DNA of 64,000 nt from an uncultured Cellulophaga sp. (GCA_947491225.1 CANLIE010000006.1:1-64000); one strand, 5' to 3'. Positions 52,226 to 61,389 are shown, counted from the stretch's first letter. Notes: a model not told the origin generated them from the letters alone. Translations and numbers: made by a program.

Positions 52226-53074
52226 ATGATAAATTTTAATGGTAAGTTATTAGAAAACAATGCAGTATTCTTAAATCAGGACAATAGAGGGTTACGTTAT
52301 GGTGATTCACTTTTTGAAAGTATTCGTGTTGTTAGTGATAAAATTTACTTTTGGGAAGATCATTATCTGCGTTTAATGGCTTCTATGCGTATTTTAAGGA
52401 TGGAAATTCCTATGAGTTTTACTATGGAATATTTAGAGGCGCAAATTAAAGAAACCATTGCAGCTAATAATTTAGAAAAAGAAGCTACACGTATAAGGAT
52501 AACTGTTTTTAGAAATAATGGAGGGGTATACCTACCAGAAACAAATAATATAAGTTTTGTAATTGAAGCCAAAAAGTTGAATACTTCTTTTTATGTAATC
52601 TCTAAGGATGTTTATGAGGTTGAACTTTTTAAGGATTATTATGTAAATGAGGGGTTATTGTCCACATTGAAATCTAACAATAAAATTATTAATGTATTAG
52701 GAAGTATTTATGCTAAGGAAAATGGATATGATAATTGTTTGCTTTTAAATAATACCAAACAAGTTGTAGAGGCTTTAAATGGGAACTTATTTCTGGTAAA
52801 AGGGACTGTAATTAAAACAGTACCGTTACAAGATGGTTGTTTGAATGGTATAATTAGAAAGAAGTTGATATCAATTTTAGAAAAATTAGAAAACTATACC
52901 TTAGAGATTGCGTCTATTTCTCCTTTTGAATTGCAAAAGGCAGATGAGTTGTTTATTACTAATGCCATTACAGGAATACAGCCTATAAGTAAGTATAGAA
53001 AGAAAGAGTATAAAAAAGAGGTTGCCAAAGATTTATTAGGAAAGCTAAATGCATCAGCTAGATTTACTATTTAA
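52226..53074 (+). CDS. Aminotransferase class IV (4-amino-4-deoxychorismate lyase/branched-chain aminotransferase type)
   Basis: A 282-residue PLP fold-type IV protein. It starts with FNGKLLENNAVFLNQDNRGL and has RYGDSLFESIRV. The lysine block is LKSNNKIINVLGSIYAKENG, and VEALNGNLFLVK and FITNAITGIQPI complete the family pattern. It could be pabC (folate pathway) or a D-amino acid or branched-chain aminotransferase; the short length and LFITNAITGI favour PabC-like. The last four bases overlap the convergent YqgE gene. Confidence 0.82.
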   Translation: MINFNGKLLENNAVFLNQDNRGLRYGDSLFESIRVVSDKIYFWEDHYLRLMASMRILRMEIPMSFTMEYLEAQIKETIAANNLEKEATRIRITVFRNNGGVYLPETNNISFVIEAKKLNTSFYVISKDVYEVELFKDYYVNEGLLSTLKSNNKIINVLGSIYAKENGYDNCLLLNNTKQVVEALNGNLFLVKGTVIKTVPLQDGCLNGIIRKKLISILEKLENYTLEIASISPFELQKADELFITNAITGIQPISKYRKKEYKKEVAKDLLGKLNASARFTI

Positions 53075-53631
53075 TTTAGAGTAGGATTTTCAGGGGCATT
53101 TGACCAAAGAACATAATCTCCACCTAATTCATTTATTTTTTCTTTCCATAATGCTGTAGTTGACTTTTGTAGAATGTCACTTTTATGTATATTATGGGCA
53201 ATAATCCAAGATTTAGAAGTTAACTCATTGTCTAATTGAAAGGAATTCCAACCTGAATAACCCAAAAAAAATCGTATATCTTCTTTGGTAATAGTATTAT
53301 TATTAATTAAGGTAATTATTTTTTCAAAATTACCGCCCCAAAAAATACCATTGGAAATTTCTACACTATCCTCTATTAAGTGTGGTACTTTATGAATAAA
53401 ATATAAATTATCCTGTTCTACAGGCCCACCATTATAAACCTTAAAAGAGGCTTTTATATCATTTACTAAATCATTTATAGTATATTCTAATGGTTTGTTA
53501 AGAATAAAGCCTACAGAACCATCTATACTATGCTCGGCTAGTAATACAATGGATCTATTAAAGGAAACATCACCAGTAAGCGATGGCTCAGCGATAAGGA
53601 GATTTCCTTTTTCTGGGTAGTTAGTTAGCAT
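53071..53631 (-). CDS. YqgE/AlgH family protein (DUF179)
   Basis: A 186-residue protein: KGNLLIAEPSLTGDVSFNRS, VGFILNKPLEYTIND, VYNGGPVEQDNLYFIH and FFLGYSGWNSFQLDNEL are the family blocks. The molecular function is unknown; E. coli YqgE and Pseudomonas AlgH are relatives. It converges on the aminotransferase gene with a four-base overlap. Confidence 0.93.
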   Translation of the reverse strand: MLTNYPEKGNLLIAEPSLTGDVSFNRSIVLLAEHSIDGSVGFILNKPLEYTINDLVNDIKASFKVYNGGPVEQDNLYFIHKVPHLIEDSVEISNGIFWGGNFEKIITLINNNTITKEDIRFFLGYSGWNSFQLDNELTSKSWIIAHNIHKSDILQKSTTALWKEKINELGGDYVLWSNAPENPTLN

Positions 53632-53852
53632 ATTAACCTTTTAAGATTCAATTAAAATAAATAAATTTTATGAGAAACAAAAAATATAGAAATAAAATTG
53701 TTGTCCGCAAAGGTTTATAAACTTAAAATGTACGTCATTCTAAACTTGTTTTAGAATCGAATAATACTTTATACCAATACAATAATGTGAGCTTCTGAAA
53801 TAAATTCAGGGTGACGTGTTAATGATATGACTAAATACTGACATTCAGAAAT

Positions 53853-53887
53853 AAAAAAAGCACTTCTAATTAAAGAAGTGCTTTTTA
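53853..53887 (-). terminator. Terminator of the HU gene
   Basis: AAAAAGCACTTCT and AGAAGTGCTTTTT form a stem of about 12 bp around AATTAA, 18 bases after the HU stop. The remainder of 53632-53904 shows nothing recognisable. Confidence 0.9.
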
Positions 53888-53904
53888 TATTTAAAAACTA
53901 TAGC

Positions 53905-54177
53905 TTAGTTAACAGAGTTACTTAACTCAGTACCAGCTTTAAATTTAACAACGTTTTTAGCTGCTATTTTTATAGTTTTACCTGTTTGTGGGTTTCTACC
54001 GTCTCTAGCTTCTCTTCTAGTTACAGACCATGATCCAAATCCTACTAAAGAAACTCTACCACCTTTTTTAAGTGATCCTTCAACGTTTCCTAAAAAAGAT
54101 TCTAATGCTTTCTTTGCTGCTGCTTTAGTGATGCCAGCATCAGCTGCCATAGCATCGATTAATTCTGTTTTGTTCAT
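53905..54177 (-). CDS. HU family DNA-binding protein
   Basis: A 90-residue histone-like protein: MNKTELIDAMAADAGITKAA, then VSLVGFGSWSVTRREARDGR and NPQTGKTIKIAAKNVVKFKA. This is the complete HU fold with the DNA-binding arm ending in RNPQTGK. It is a dimeric nucleoid protein that bends DNA. Single gene with its own promoter and terminator. Confidence 0.95.
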   Translation of the reverse strand: MNKTELIDAMAADAGITKAAAKKALESFLGNVEGSLKKGGRVSLVGFGSWSVTRREARDGRNPQTGKTIKIAAKNVVKFKAGTELSNSVN

Positions 54178-54224
54178 AATTAAATTAAATTAATTGTTGT
54201 TTTTAATAACTTATATTCTTCTAA

Positions 54225-54257
54225 CAAATTTATATGGATTTAGCGTTAACGCAAGTA
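54225..54257 (-). promoter_or_regulatory. Promoter of the HU gene with an internal palindrome
   Basis: On the minus strand TTG near 54254, about 19-20 bases, then TAAATTTG (54232-54225) fits the Bacteroidota promoter. Between the boxes lies the perfect palindrome GCGTTAACGC (54243-54252). Transcription would start near 54219, about 40 bases before the start codon. Confidence 0.55.
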
Positions 54258-54354
54258 AAATCAGGTGAAATACAGCATTTTGTTAATAACTAAGAGTGTT
54301 TGTTAATAAAGTAGGGCTTTTTTTACGTTTTGGTAACAGCCAGCTGCTATAAAA

Positions 54355-55302
54355 CTACTTTAAATAGGCTGTTTCTTTTAATTGCAGACCATTTAAAACA
54401 TCTATTGTTCTCATTCTGCGCTTACCAGAGAGCTGTAATTCTAATAGTTTTATATAGCCATTTGGAACAGCAACCTTTATAGTTTTTTTATCATAAACTA
54501 ATTTTCCTACTTTTAGGTTGTGTAATGCAGTTTCCATTTCTACAGCATAAATTTTAATTGTTATATTGTCATCTTCATTATATAGTGTTGTCCATGCAGC
54601 GGGGTAGGGACTTAATCCTCTTATCAGGTTATAAGTTGCTTGTATATCTTTACTCCAATCAATTTGGCAAGTATCTTTGTTTATTTTGTATGCAAGCTTT
54701 AAATTTTTATTATCTATTTGTTTTTTAGTTTTAACAGTATTTGTTTTAATTTGTTCAATAGTTTTTAATACTAAATTAGCCCCTAAATACATTAATTTAT
54801 CGTGTAAAAAACCAGCATTTTCTTCGTTAGAGATAGTGGTTTTACTATTTAAAATAATTTCGCCAGTGTCTATTTTGTCATCAATAAAAAATGTAGTGAC
54901 CCCTGTTTCTGTTTCTCCATTTATGATTGCCCAGTTAATTGGTGCAGCTCCACGATATTGAGGTAATAAAGATGCATGTAAGTTAAAAGTACCATATTTG
55001 GGCATTTGCCAAACAGCTTTTGGAAGCATTCTAAATGCAACTACTATTTGTAAATTTGCTTGTAAAGTTTCTAACTCATCTAAAAAGCCTTGATTTTTCA
55101 GATTTGTAGGCTGTAGTATGTGTAGTTTTTTTTCTTCTGCATATTTTTTTACAGCAGAAGTATGTATTTTTCTTCCACGCCCAGCAGGTTTGTCAGGAGC
55201 TGTAATTACACCTACAACGTTGTAATTGTGTTGTACTAGGCTATCTAAAATGGTAACAGCAAATTCTGGCGTTCCCATAAAAACAATACGTAAATCATTC
55301 AT
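54355..55302 (-). CDS. fmt: Methionyl-tRNA formyltransferase
   Basis: A 315-residue protein: RIVFMGTPEFAVTILDSL, APDKPAGRGRK, HASLLPQYRGAAPINWAII (formyl-THF site with catalytic Asn/His/Asp region) and TGVTTFFIDDKIDTGEI, plus a C-terminal beta-barrel domain. It formylates Met-tRNAfMet for translation start. Its start codon overlaps the recQ stop by four bases (order recQ-fmt), and AAA ATPase-recQ-fmt form one run. Confidence 0.95.
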   Translation of the reverse strand: MNDLRIVFMGTPEFAVTILDSLVQHNYNVVGVITAPDKPAGRGRKIHTSAVKKYAEEKKLHILQPTNLKNQGFLDELETLQANLQIVVAFRMLPKAVWQMPKYGTFNLHASLLPQYRGAAPINWAIINGETETGVTTFFIDDKIDTGEIILNSKTTISNEENAGFLHDKLMYLGANLVLKTIEQIKTNTVKTKKQIDNKNLKLAYKINKDTCQIDWSKDIQATYNLIRGLSPYPAAWTTLYNEDDNITIKIYAVEMETALHNLKVGKLVYDKKTIKVAVPNGYIKLLELQLSGKRRMRTIDVLNGLQLKETAYLK

Positions 55303-57200
55303 AAGTTTATTATCTGGTATTGGTTTTGTTTGTTTATATATACTTTTTCTTCTTCCAAAAGAAGCTGTAGTGCTTCTAGCACAAGATTTTCATTGTATGT
55401 TAACATTTTCATAAGTTCTCTAGAACTCATTTTGTTGGTCTTTAAAAGCTTATATGTCTCATTTGCAACAATGTTTACTAAATCTGAATCTATGCCTGTT
55501 TTATTTATACAGACATCACATTTACCACATTTTTTATTTTTTTCGCCAAAATAGCTAAGTAATTGCACACTTCTACATACAGCATTGTTTTTTACATATT
55601 GTAATATATGGTCAATGTTATCTATTTTTACTTGTTGTAGCTCCTTTACTTTTCTTGAAAAAGAATTTATGGTTTGGTCGTCCTCACGAGGGACTAAAAA
55701 AGTAAGTTCTAAATCATTATGCTGTGCCGTGTATTGTATTATTTCGTCTTTTTGTAATTTTTCTAATAATTGAATTATAATATCTTCGTTACTATTTGTC
55801 TTTTTAGAAATTAAGAAGGTATTTATCTTAACATTATATTCAAAAATACCACCATATGTTCTTAGTAGGGTTTGTACAATGAGAGCTAAATTTTTATGGG
55901 TATTTAAGTAATGGTTTAATACTTGTTTTGAAGCAATGAACCTTACAGTAGATTGTTTTGAGTAGTTTTCTGACAATGATAAAACCGAATGTTGATCAAG
56001 AATTTTGAGTCCGTTGTATGTAAGCAATCTATTTAGTTTGTATGTATTGCAAAAAATATTAAAATTTAAAAGATATTTTTGTTGAGAACCATCACCATAT
56101 GGTATCTGAAAATAATTATTAAGCTTATTATATAGTAATTTTAAAAAGGAAACATCTGGTAAAACACTTAAAAATTGTCTTTTTAGTTGCATATCATCTT
56201 CCTTATTAAGGAGTAATATTGCATTTGCTGCATTACCATCTCTACCAGCCCTTCCTGCTTCTTGATAATAATTTTCTATACTATCTGGAATTTGATAATG
56301 AACAACTAGATTTACATCTGGTTTGTCAATACCCATACCAAATGCATTAGTAGCTACAATAATCTTTGTTTTGTTACTAAGCCAGTTATTAAGTTTTTTT
56401 TCTTTTTCTTTTTTAGACATACCTCCGTGAAAAAAGGTACTAGAAAATCCGTTATCCTTTAAATAAGAAGCTATTTGCTCAGATAGCCGTCTAGAACGTA
56501 CATAGACAATACTACTTTTAGTGGTTTGTGAACAAAGCTGTTTTAGTTGGTACAGTTTATCTTCATTCCATAATACTTTAAAGGCTATATTATCTCTTGA
56601 AAAAGAGTCTTTTATTATAGTATTACTTCTAAATTGAAGGTTCTCCATAATATCTTTAGATACTTTTTTTGTAGCAGTTGCTGTAAGTGCTAAAATGGGA
56701 ATGGAAGGAAACATTTCTCTTAAAATGGAGCAATTTCTATATGCTGGTCTAAAATCATTTCCCCATTGAGAAATACAATGTGCTTCATCTATAGCAATAA
56801 GGTTAATGTTCATTTGCAAAATTCGTTCTTTAACCACTTCTTGCTGTAAACGCTCTGGGGATAAATACAAGAATTTGTAATTGCCAAAAACACAGTTGTC
56901 CAATAAATTGGAAATTTCATCAAATGGTATACCCCCAGTTATTGCAATAGCTTTAATTCCTTTTTCTTTTAAATTATTTACCTGGTCTTGTATTAATGCA
57001 ATTAAAGGAGATATTACAATACATAAGCCTTCTTGGGCTAATGCTGGAATTTGATAGCATATAGATTTTCCGCCGCCAGTTGGCAATAAGGCTAATATGT
57101 CTTTTTGTTTTAAAATATTATCAATGACTTGCTCTTGAGAACCCCTAAAGGTGTTATACCCCCAATAGTGTTGTAAAATATCTTTTGGATTTTTTTGCAC
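55299..57200 (-). CDS. recQ: ATP-dependent DNA helicase RecQ
   Basis: A 633-residue SF2 helicase: LLPTGGGKSICYQIP (motif I), VISPLIALIQDQV, AIDEAHCISQWGNDFRP (DEAH and the aromatic loop), ALTATAT, VRSRR, GRDG(N), and a zinc-binding part with CRSVQLLSYFGE and CGKCDVC. A RQC-like end follows (LVLEALQLLLEEEKVYI). I see no clear HRDC domain. It unwinds 3'-5' DNA structures in recombination repair. Its start overlaps the stop of the upstream ATPase gene by one base. Confidence 0.94.
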   Translation of the reverse strand: MQKNPKDILQHYWGYNTFRGSQEQVIDNILKQKDILALLPTGGGKSICYQIPALAQEGLCIVISPLIALIQDQVNNLKEKGIKAIAITGGIPFDEISNLLDNCVFGNYKFLYLSPERLQQEVVKERILQMNINLIAIDEAHCISQWGNDFRPAYRNCSILREMFPSIPILALTATATKKVSKDIMENLQFRSNTIIKDSFSRDNIAFKVLWNEDKLYQLKQLCSQTTKSSIVYVRSRRLSEQIASYLKDNGFSSTFFHGGMSKKEKEKKLNNWLSNKTKIIVATNAFGMGIDKPDVNLVVHYQIPDSIENYYQEAGRAGRDGNAANAILLLNKEDDMQLKRQFLSVLPDVSFLKLLYNKLNNYFQIPYGDGSQQKYLLNFNIFCNTYKLNRLLTYNGLKILDQHSVLSLSENYSKQSTVRFIASKQVLNHYLNTHKNLALIVQTLLRTYGGIFEYNVKINTFLISKKTNSNEDIIIQLLEKLQKDEIIQYTAQHNDLELTFLVPREDDQTINSFSRKVKELQQVKIDNIDHILQYVKNNAVCRSVQLLSYFGEKNKKCGKCDVCINKTGIDSDLVNIVANETYKLLKTNKMSSRELMKMLTYNENLVLEALQLLLEEEKVYINKQNQYQIINL

Positions 57201-57742
57201 TAATTAATTTTTAAGGTATTTAAAATAAAATTAGAGCGATCATCAACCGTTCCAATGGGCACGGTAATAGGGTTATAGCCATACTCTCTATAGGTTTTGT
57301 CTAAAAGGGTGTAAATACGTTTTGCCTCTTCAAAATCTTCATAACGTTCATTATCGCATAAATGTATTTCTTCCCAAGGAGGAAATATAAAAACTATATC
57401 ATATTTATAATCAGTACAAGCCTTCTTGTAATTATTTCCATACTTAATATTTGTTCCATTAAGGTAAGCAACTATGTCTGGAATACCCCTATCTAGGAAA
57501 ACTTGTTCTTTTTTTATTTTTTCAGCAGTTTTAAACTGCTTAATTCTACCAGCTAACAAACGATCACTAAATAGTAAAGGATCATTTAAAAAAAGTTGTG
57601 TAACACCTTCTTTTCTGAATTCTAACGTAATATCTCTTGAAATTTCATGCATACATAAGAATCCCAAGGAGTCAATTTTATTAATGATAGTAGTTTTGCC
57701 ACTACTGGGGCCACCAGTTATAACTATTTTTTTTGATTTCAA
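57200..57742 (-). CDS. AAA_28-type ATPase/NadR-like kinase-fold protein
   Basis: A 180-residue P-loop protein starting at TTG: IVITGGPSSGKTTIINKI (Walker A) and EQVFLDRGIPDIVAYLN, with DIVFIFPPWEEI and NERYEDFEEAKRIY following. The pattern is of the AAA_28 family, related to NadR/ribosylnicotinamide kinase-like and tafazzin-adjacent ATPases; substrate unknown. It is the first gene of the run with recQ and fmt, preceded by a strong promoter and a 17-bp palindrome. Confidence 0.8.
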   Translation of the reverse strand: MKSKKIVITGGPSSGKTTIINKIDSLGFLCMHEISRDITLEFRKEGVTQLFLNDPLLFSDRLLAGRIKQFKTAEKIKKEQVFLDRGIPDIVAYLNGTNIKYGNNYKKACTDYKYDIVFIFPPWEEIHLCDNERYEDFEEAKRIYTLLDKTYREYGYNPITVPIGTVDDRSNFILNTLKIN

Positions 57743-57790
57743 TATACTAAATTAGTATAGCAAAGATACTAAAATAGGAACTATACCAAA
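57743..57790 (-). promoter_or_regulatory. Promoter and palindromic operator of the ATPase-recQ-fmt run
   Basis: On the minus strand TTTG (57790-57787), 18 bases, TATCTTTG (57768-57761) fits the Bacteroidota promoter exactly. Between it and the TTG start lies the perfect palindrome TATACTAA-A-TTAGTATA (57743-57759), which covers the expected transcription start. A second weaker inverted repeat, CTATAC/GTATAG, lies at 57781-57800. Confidence 0.7.
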
Positions 57791-57815
57791 AGTAGTATAG
57801 ATTATGACATTGCAT

Positions 57816-57823
57816 TATATTTG
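57816..57823 (+). promoter_or_regulatory. Promoter -7 box of the DUF493-DUF4290-murA run
   Basis: TATATTTG matches TAnnTTTG, 13 bases before the ATG at 57837. It rules out an upstream ATG at 57804. Confidence 0.5.
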
Positions 57824-57836
57824 TAAAAAAATATAT

Positions 57837-58124
57837 ATGAATAAAGAAAACCCAAAAGAATTTTATGCTAGATTAAAAGAGCAATTGGAAGTAAATGGTA
57901 GTTGGCCTGCAAATTATTTATATAAGTTTATCATACCTACAGATACAGATAAGTCACTTGAAATTGAAAATATATTTGATAATACAGGAGCTGTAATAAC
58001 ATCTAAAAAATCAAAAAATGGAAAATACACTAGTTTGTCAATAACTGTGAATATGAAAAATCCTGATGCAGTTATAGCAAAATATATAGAAGTAGGTAAG
58101 GTAAAAGGAGTCATATCTTTATAA
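57837..58124 (+). CDS. DUF493 family protein (YbeD-like)
   Basis: A 95-residue protein: PKEFYARLKEQLEVNGSWP, YKFIIPTDTD, SKNGKYTSLSITVNMKNPD and a final VKGVISL. The ACT-like ferredoxin fold of DUF493/YbeD is evident, but no ligand is known. A start at 57804 is rejected because the promoter box lies inside it. It is the first gene of the run leading to DUF4290 and murA. Confidence 0.88.
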   Translation: MNKENPKEFYARLKEQLEVNGSWPANYLYKFIIPTDTDKSLEIENIFDNTGAVITSKKSKNGKYTSLSITVNMKNPDAVIAKYIEVGKVKGVISL

Positions 58125-58228
58125 ATCACTCTTTAATTTGTGTATATTCTGAATATTTTTCAGTAATTTGCGGAATATTAACGTAGAACTTCACGTTTGC
58201 ATATAAATAAGCATAAATCTTAATTAGT

Positions 58229-58894
58229 TTGAATTTAGTAGAAAACTTAGAATACAATACTGAGCGTAGTCAGCTCATTATTCCTGAATATGGTCGTCAT
58301 TTTCAAAAAATGGTAGACTACGCTGTGTCAATAGAAGATACAGAAGAACGCAACAAAGTAGCCAAGGCTATTATTAGTGTAATGGGTAATTTGCAGCCAC
58401 ATTTAAGAGATGTGCCAGATTTTCAGCATAAATTATGGGATCAGTTATTTATAATGTCCGATTTTAAATTAGATGTAGAATCACCATTTCCTATAACAAC
58501 AAAAGAAATGTTGCAAGAACGTCCAGAGCCATTAGATTACCCTCAAAATTTTCCAAAATACAGATTTTATGGCAATAACATAAAACGTATGATAGATGTA
58601 GCTGTAGAGTGGGATAAAGGAGATATGAGGGATGGTTTAGAATATGCTATTGCTAATCATATGAAAAAATGCTATTTAAACTGGAATAAAGATGTTGTGG
58701 ATGATAGTGCAATCTTTAAGCATTTATATGAGTTAAGTGATGGAAGAATAGATTTAGCTAAAAAAGATGAAACGTTAACGGATAGTGGACAATTTTTAAA
58801 AAACAAGGTTGCAAAATCTAATTCTAGATACACAAACGGAAAAAATCATCAAAGAGCTAACAACAATAACAACCGCAGTAAAAAACGGTATTAA
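58229..58894 (+). CDS. DUF4290 domain protein
   Basis: A 221-residue protein starting at TTG with MNLVENLEYNTERSQLIIPE, YGRHFQKMVDYA and LRDVPDFQHKLWDQLFIM, the DUF4290 pattern confined to Bacteroidota. The C-terminal 35 residues are Asn/Lys/Arg-rich and disordered (GKNHQRANNNNNRSKKRY). Function unknown. It precedes murA by 14 bases, an adjacency common in flavobacteria, suggesting a cell-envelope link. Confidence 0.88.
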   Translation: MNLVENLEYNTERSQLIIPEYGRHFQKMVDYAVSIEDTEERNKVAKAIISVMGNLQPHLRDVPDFQHKLWDQLFIMSDFKLDVESPFPITTKEMLQERPEPLDYPQNFPKYRFYGNNIKRMIDVAVEWDKGDMRDGLEYAIANHMKKCYLNWNKDVVDDSAIFKHLYELSDGRIDLAKKDETLTDSGQFLKNKVAKSNSRYTNGKNHQRANNNNNRSKKRY

Positions 58895-58908
58895 CATTCT
58901 AATCTTAA

Positions 58909-60216
58909 ATGGGAACATTTAAAATTGAAGGCGGTCATCGCCTGCAAGGAGATATAACTCCGCAAGGTGCTAAAAATGAAGCTTTACAAATACTTTGTGC
59001 TGTTTTACTTACGCCAGAAAAAGTTCAAATAAACAACATACCAGACATCGTAGATGTTAATAAACTAATATCTTTGTTAGAAGATTTAGGCGTTAAAATC
59101 CAAAAAAGAGGTAGGGGTGCTTATACATTTAAAGCAGACGATGTTAATTTAGATTACTTACAATCTGATCAATTTAAAAAAGATGGTCGCGGATTACGAG
59201 GCTCCATTATGCTTGTAGGACCTTTACTTGCGAGATTTGGTAAAGGATATATTCCTAAGCCTGGAGGAGATAAAATAGGTAGACGCAGGTTAGACACTCA
59301 CTTTGAGGGTTTCATAAATTTAGGAGCTAAATTTAGATACAATAAAGAAGAATATTTCTACGGTGTTGAAGCAAAAAAGTTAAAAGGAGCATATATGCTT
59401 TTAGATGAGGCATCAGTTACAGGCACTGCTAATATTGTAATGGCAGCTGTATTAGCGGAAGGAATAACAACAATATATAATGCAGCTTGCGAACCTTATT
59501 TACAACAGCTTTGTAAAATGCTAAATCGTATGGGAGCTAAAATATCAGGAGTAGGTTCTAATTTATTGACTATAGAGGGTGTAGATTCTTTAGGAGGTAC
59601 TGAGCATACAATGTTACCTGATATGATTGAGATTGGTAGTTGGATAGGTCTTGCGGCTATGACAAAAAGTGAATTAACTATCAAAAATGTAAGTTGGGAT
59701 AATTTAGGACAAATCCCCACTGTTTTTAAAAAACTTGGAATTAGTCTTGAACGTAGAGGCGATGATATTTTTATACCAGAACATAAAGATGGTTATGAAA
59801 TACAAAACTATATAGATGGCTCTATTTTAACCATCGCAGACGCTCCATGGCCAGGCTTAACACCAGATTTATTAAGTATAATTTTAGTAGTTGCTACACA
59901 GGCCAAAGGTGAAGTATTAATTCATCAAAAAATGTTTGAGAGTAGATTGTTCTTTGTTGATAAACTAATTGATATGGGGGCCAAAATTATTTTGTGTGAT
60001 CCACATAGAGCTACGATAATGGGACACGATTTTAAATCTATTTTAAAAGCAACAACTATGGTTTCTCCTGATATTAGAGCTGGAGTGTCCTTGTTAATTG
60101 CTGCATTATCTGCTAAAGGGACTTCTACCATTCATAATATAGAACAAATAGATCGTGGTTATGAAAATATAGATGAACGTTTACGAGCAATTGGTGCTAA
60201 AATAACAAGATTATAA
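58909..60216 (+). CDS. murA: UDP-N-acetylglucosamine 1-carboxyvinyltransferase
   Basis: A 435-residue EPSP-synthase-fold enzyme: GAKNEALQILCAVLL near the N-terminus, LRGSIMLVGPLLARFG and GGDKIGRRRLDTH, LCDPHRATIMG and the C-terminal RGYENIDERLRAIGA. It adds enolpyruvate to UDP-GlcNAc, the first committed step of peptidoglycan synthesis. The residue that is usually the fosfomycin-reactive Cys is Asp here (Asp 121 in PGGDKIG), a natural form known from other bacteria with intrinsic fosfomycin tolerance. It is the last gene of the run. Confidence 0.95.
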   Translation: MGTFKIEGGHRLQGDITPQGAKNEALQILCAVLLTPEKVQINNIPDIVDVNKLISLLEDLGVKIQKRGRGAYTFKADDVNLDYLQSDQFKKDGRGLRGSIMLVGPLLARFGKGYIPKPGGDKIGRRRLDTHFEGFINLGAKFRYNKEEYFYGVEAKKLKGAYMLLDEASVTGTANIVMAAVLAEGITTIYNAACEPYLQQLCKMLNRMGAKISGVGSNLLTIEGVDSLGGTEHTMLPDMIEIGSWIGLAAMTKSELTIKNVSWDNLGQIPTVFKKLGISLERRGDDIFIPEHKDGYEIQNYIDGSILTIADAPWPGLTPDLLSIILVVATQAKGEVLIHQKMFESRLFFVDKLIDMGAKIILCDPHRATIMGHDFKSILKATTMVSPDIRAGVSLLIAALSAKGTSTIHNIEQIDRGYENIDERLRAIGAKITRL

Positions 60217-60454
60217 TTGCTTAAAAAACTAAACAACAACTTATTTATATTGTTTATGGAGTTATAAGCAGTTCAAAAGAACAATAATATCCCGAGTTCG
60301 ATTACTATTCAGATATACCATAAAAACTATTAATTCAATTTTTCGTATTCAAATGGAGAGAAACTATAATATTTGCAGCAGCTATAAGATGTAATAGATT
60401 TTTTACTGCTGTATAAAGAAAACAGGTTTAATCTGTTTATTACTAAATGATTTC
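60217..60454. other. Intergenic region, nothing recognised
   Basis: About 240 AT-rich bases between convergent genes. No T-run hairpin, promoter box or coding remnant could be supported. Confidence 0.5.
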
Positions 60455-60922
60455 TTATTTTGTATAGTGTCCAAAAATTTCGTTCATTTTTGCTTTTCGA
60501 TAATTAAATATCTCTTCCAATTTTGGTTTAATAAGTATAGGATGTATTAATTCTCCTAGTTTACCTAATGGTATTTTATAATCTACTATGTCTTCCATTT
60601 CTACACCACCATCTATTTCTTTTATAAAGTGCTTGTGATGCCAAAGCGCATAAGGGCCAAAACGCTGTTCATCTACAAAATACTTATTTTGTACCATATG
60701 GGTAATTTCTGTAACCCATTTTGTTTTTATGCCTAGTACTGGTGTAACTATATATTGTATAATTTGCCCTTGGTACATTGGTCTGTCTGCTCCAGATAAA
60801 ATAATAAACCCCATATAGTCTGGCGTAATTGTTTTTAAATTCTCAGGTTTAGATAAAAATTCCCAAGCAGTTTCTGTACTAATTGGTAGTTTTTGTTTTT
60901 TATGCAAGGTGTAAATTTTCAT
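60455..60922 (-). CDS. SRPBCC (START-like) family protein
   Basis: A 155-residue protein: LPISTETAWEFLSKPENLKTITPDYMGF, GIKTKWVTEITHMVQNKYFVDEQRFGPYALWHHKHF and DIVDYKIPLGKLGELIHP (each read in parts). This is the ligase/cyclase-like SRPBCC subgroup often found beside photolyase or TspO genes in flavobacteria. It starts two bases after the TspO stop. The ligand is unknown. Confidence 0.85.
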   Translation of the reverse strand: MKIYTLHKKQKLPISTETAWEFLSKPENLKTITPDYMGFIILSGADRPMYQGQIIQYIVTPVLGIKTKWVTEITHMVQNKYFVDEQRFGPYALWHHKHFIKEIDGGVEMEDIVDYKIPLGKLGELIHPILIKPKLEEIFNYRKAKMNEIFGHYTK

Positions 60923-60924
60923 AA

Positions 60925-61389
60925 CTAATTATAAATTAATATGTAAGCATTTAATGAAACAGCTATGCACAACCATATAATATAAGGTAGCATTAATAGC
61001 CACTTAGTTTTAGTAATTTTGTGGTATTTAATGGATATGGATATAACAACAAAAGTTAAGGCTGTAATAATAATTAAACCTAAACTTATATTATGGTGAT
61101 TAAAAAAAGCATAATTCCAGCTAACATTTAAAAGCCATTGTATAGTGTACAGAATAATAAATTTAAAATTAGTGCTATTTTTTGATAAATACCCCATATA
61201 AATGGCAAAACAAATCATTATGGTAGTCCAAGCTGCTCCAAAAACCCATCCTGATGGAGTCCATGGTGCTTTGTCTAAATTTATATACCAAGTAGATTGT
61301 GGCCCATTATTCATTAGTAAAACTCCTAGGAGTAATGCACTAAAGTTTAAAACAAGAAATAAAAGAATGTATTTGGCTAATTTCATCAT
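60925..61389 (-). CDS. TspO/MBR family tryptophan-rich sensory protein
   Basis: A 154-residue membrane protein with five segments: WYINLDKAPWTPSGWVFG, AAWTTIMICFAIYMGYL and VSWNYAFFNHHNISLG carry the Trp, Pro and Asn pattern of the TspO family. TspO proteins bind porphyrins and sterol-like ligands and respond to light or oxidative stress. It sits in a minus-strand cluster of SDR, glutathione peroxidase, TspO and SRPBCC genes, which fits a stress or light-response role. Confidence 0.93.
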   Translation of the reverse strand: MMKLAKYILLFLVLNFSALLLGVLLMNNGPQSTWYINLDKAPWTPSGWVFGAAWTTIMICFAIYMGYLSKNSTNFKFIILYTIQWLLNVSWNYAFFNHHNISLGLIIITALTFVVISISIKYHKITKTKWLLMLPYIIWLCIAVSLNAYILIYN

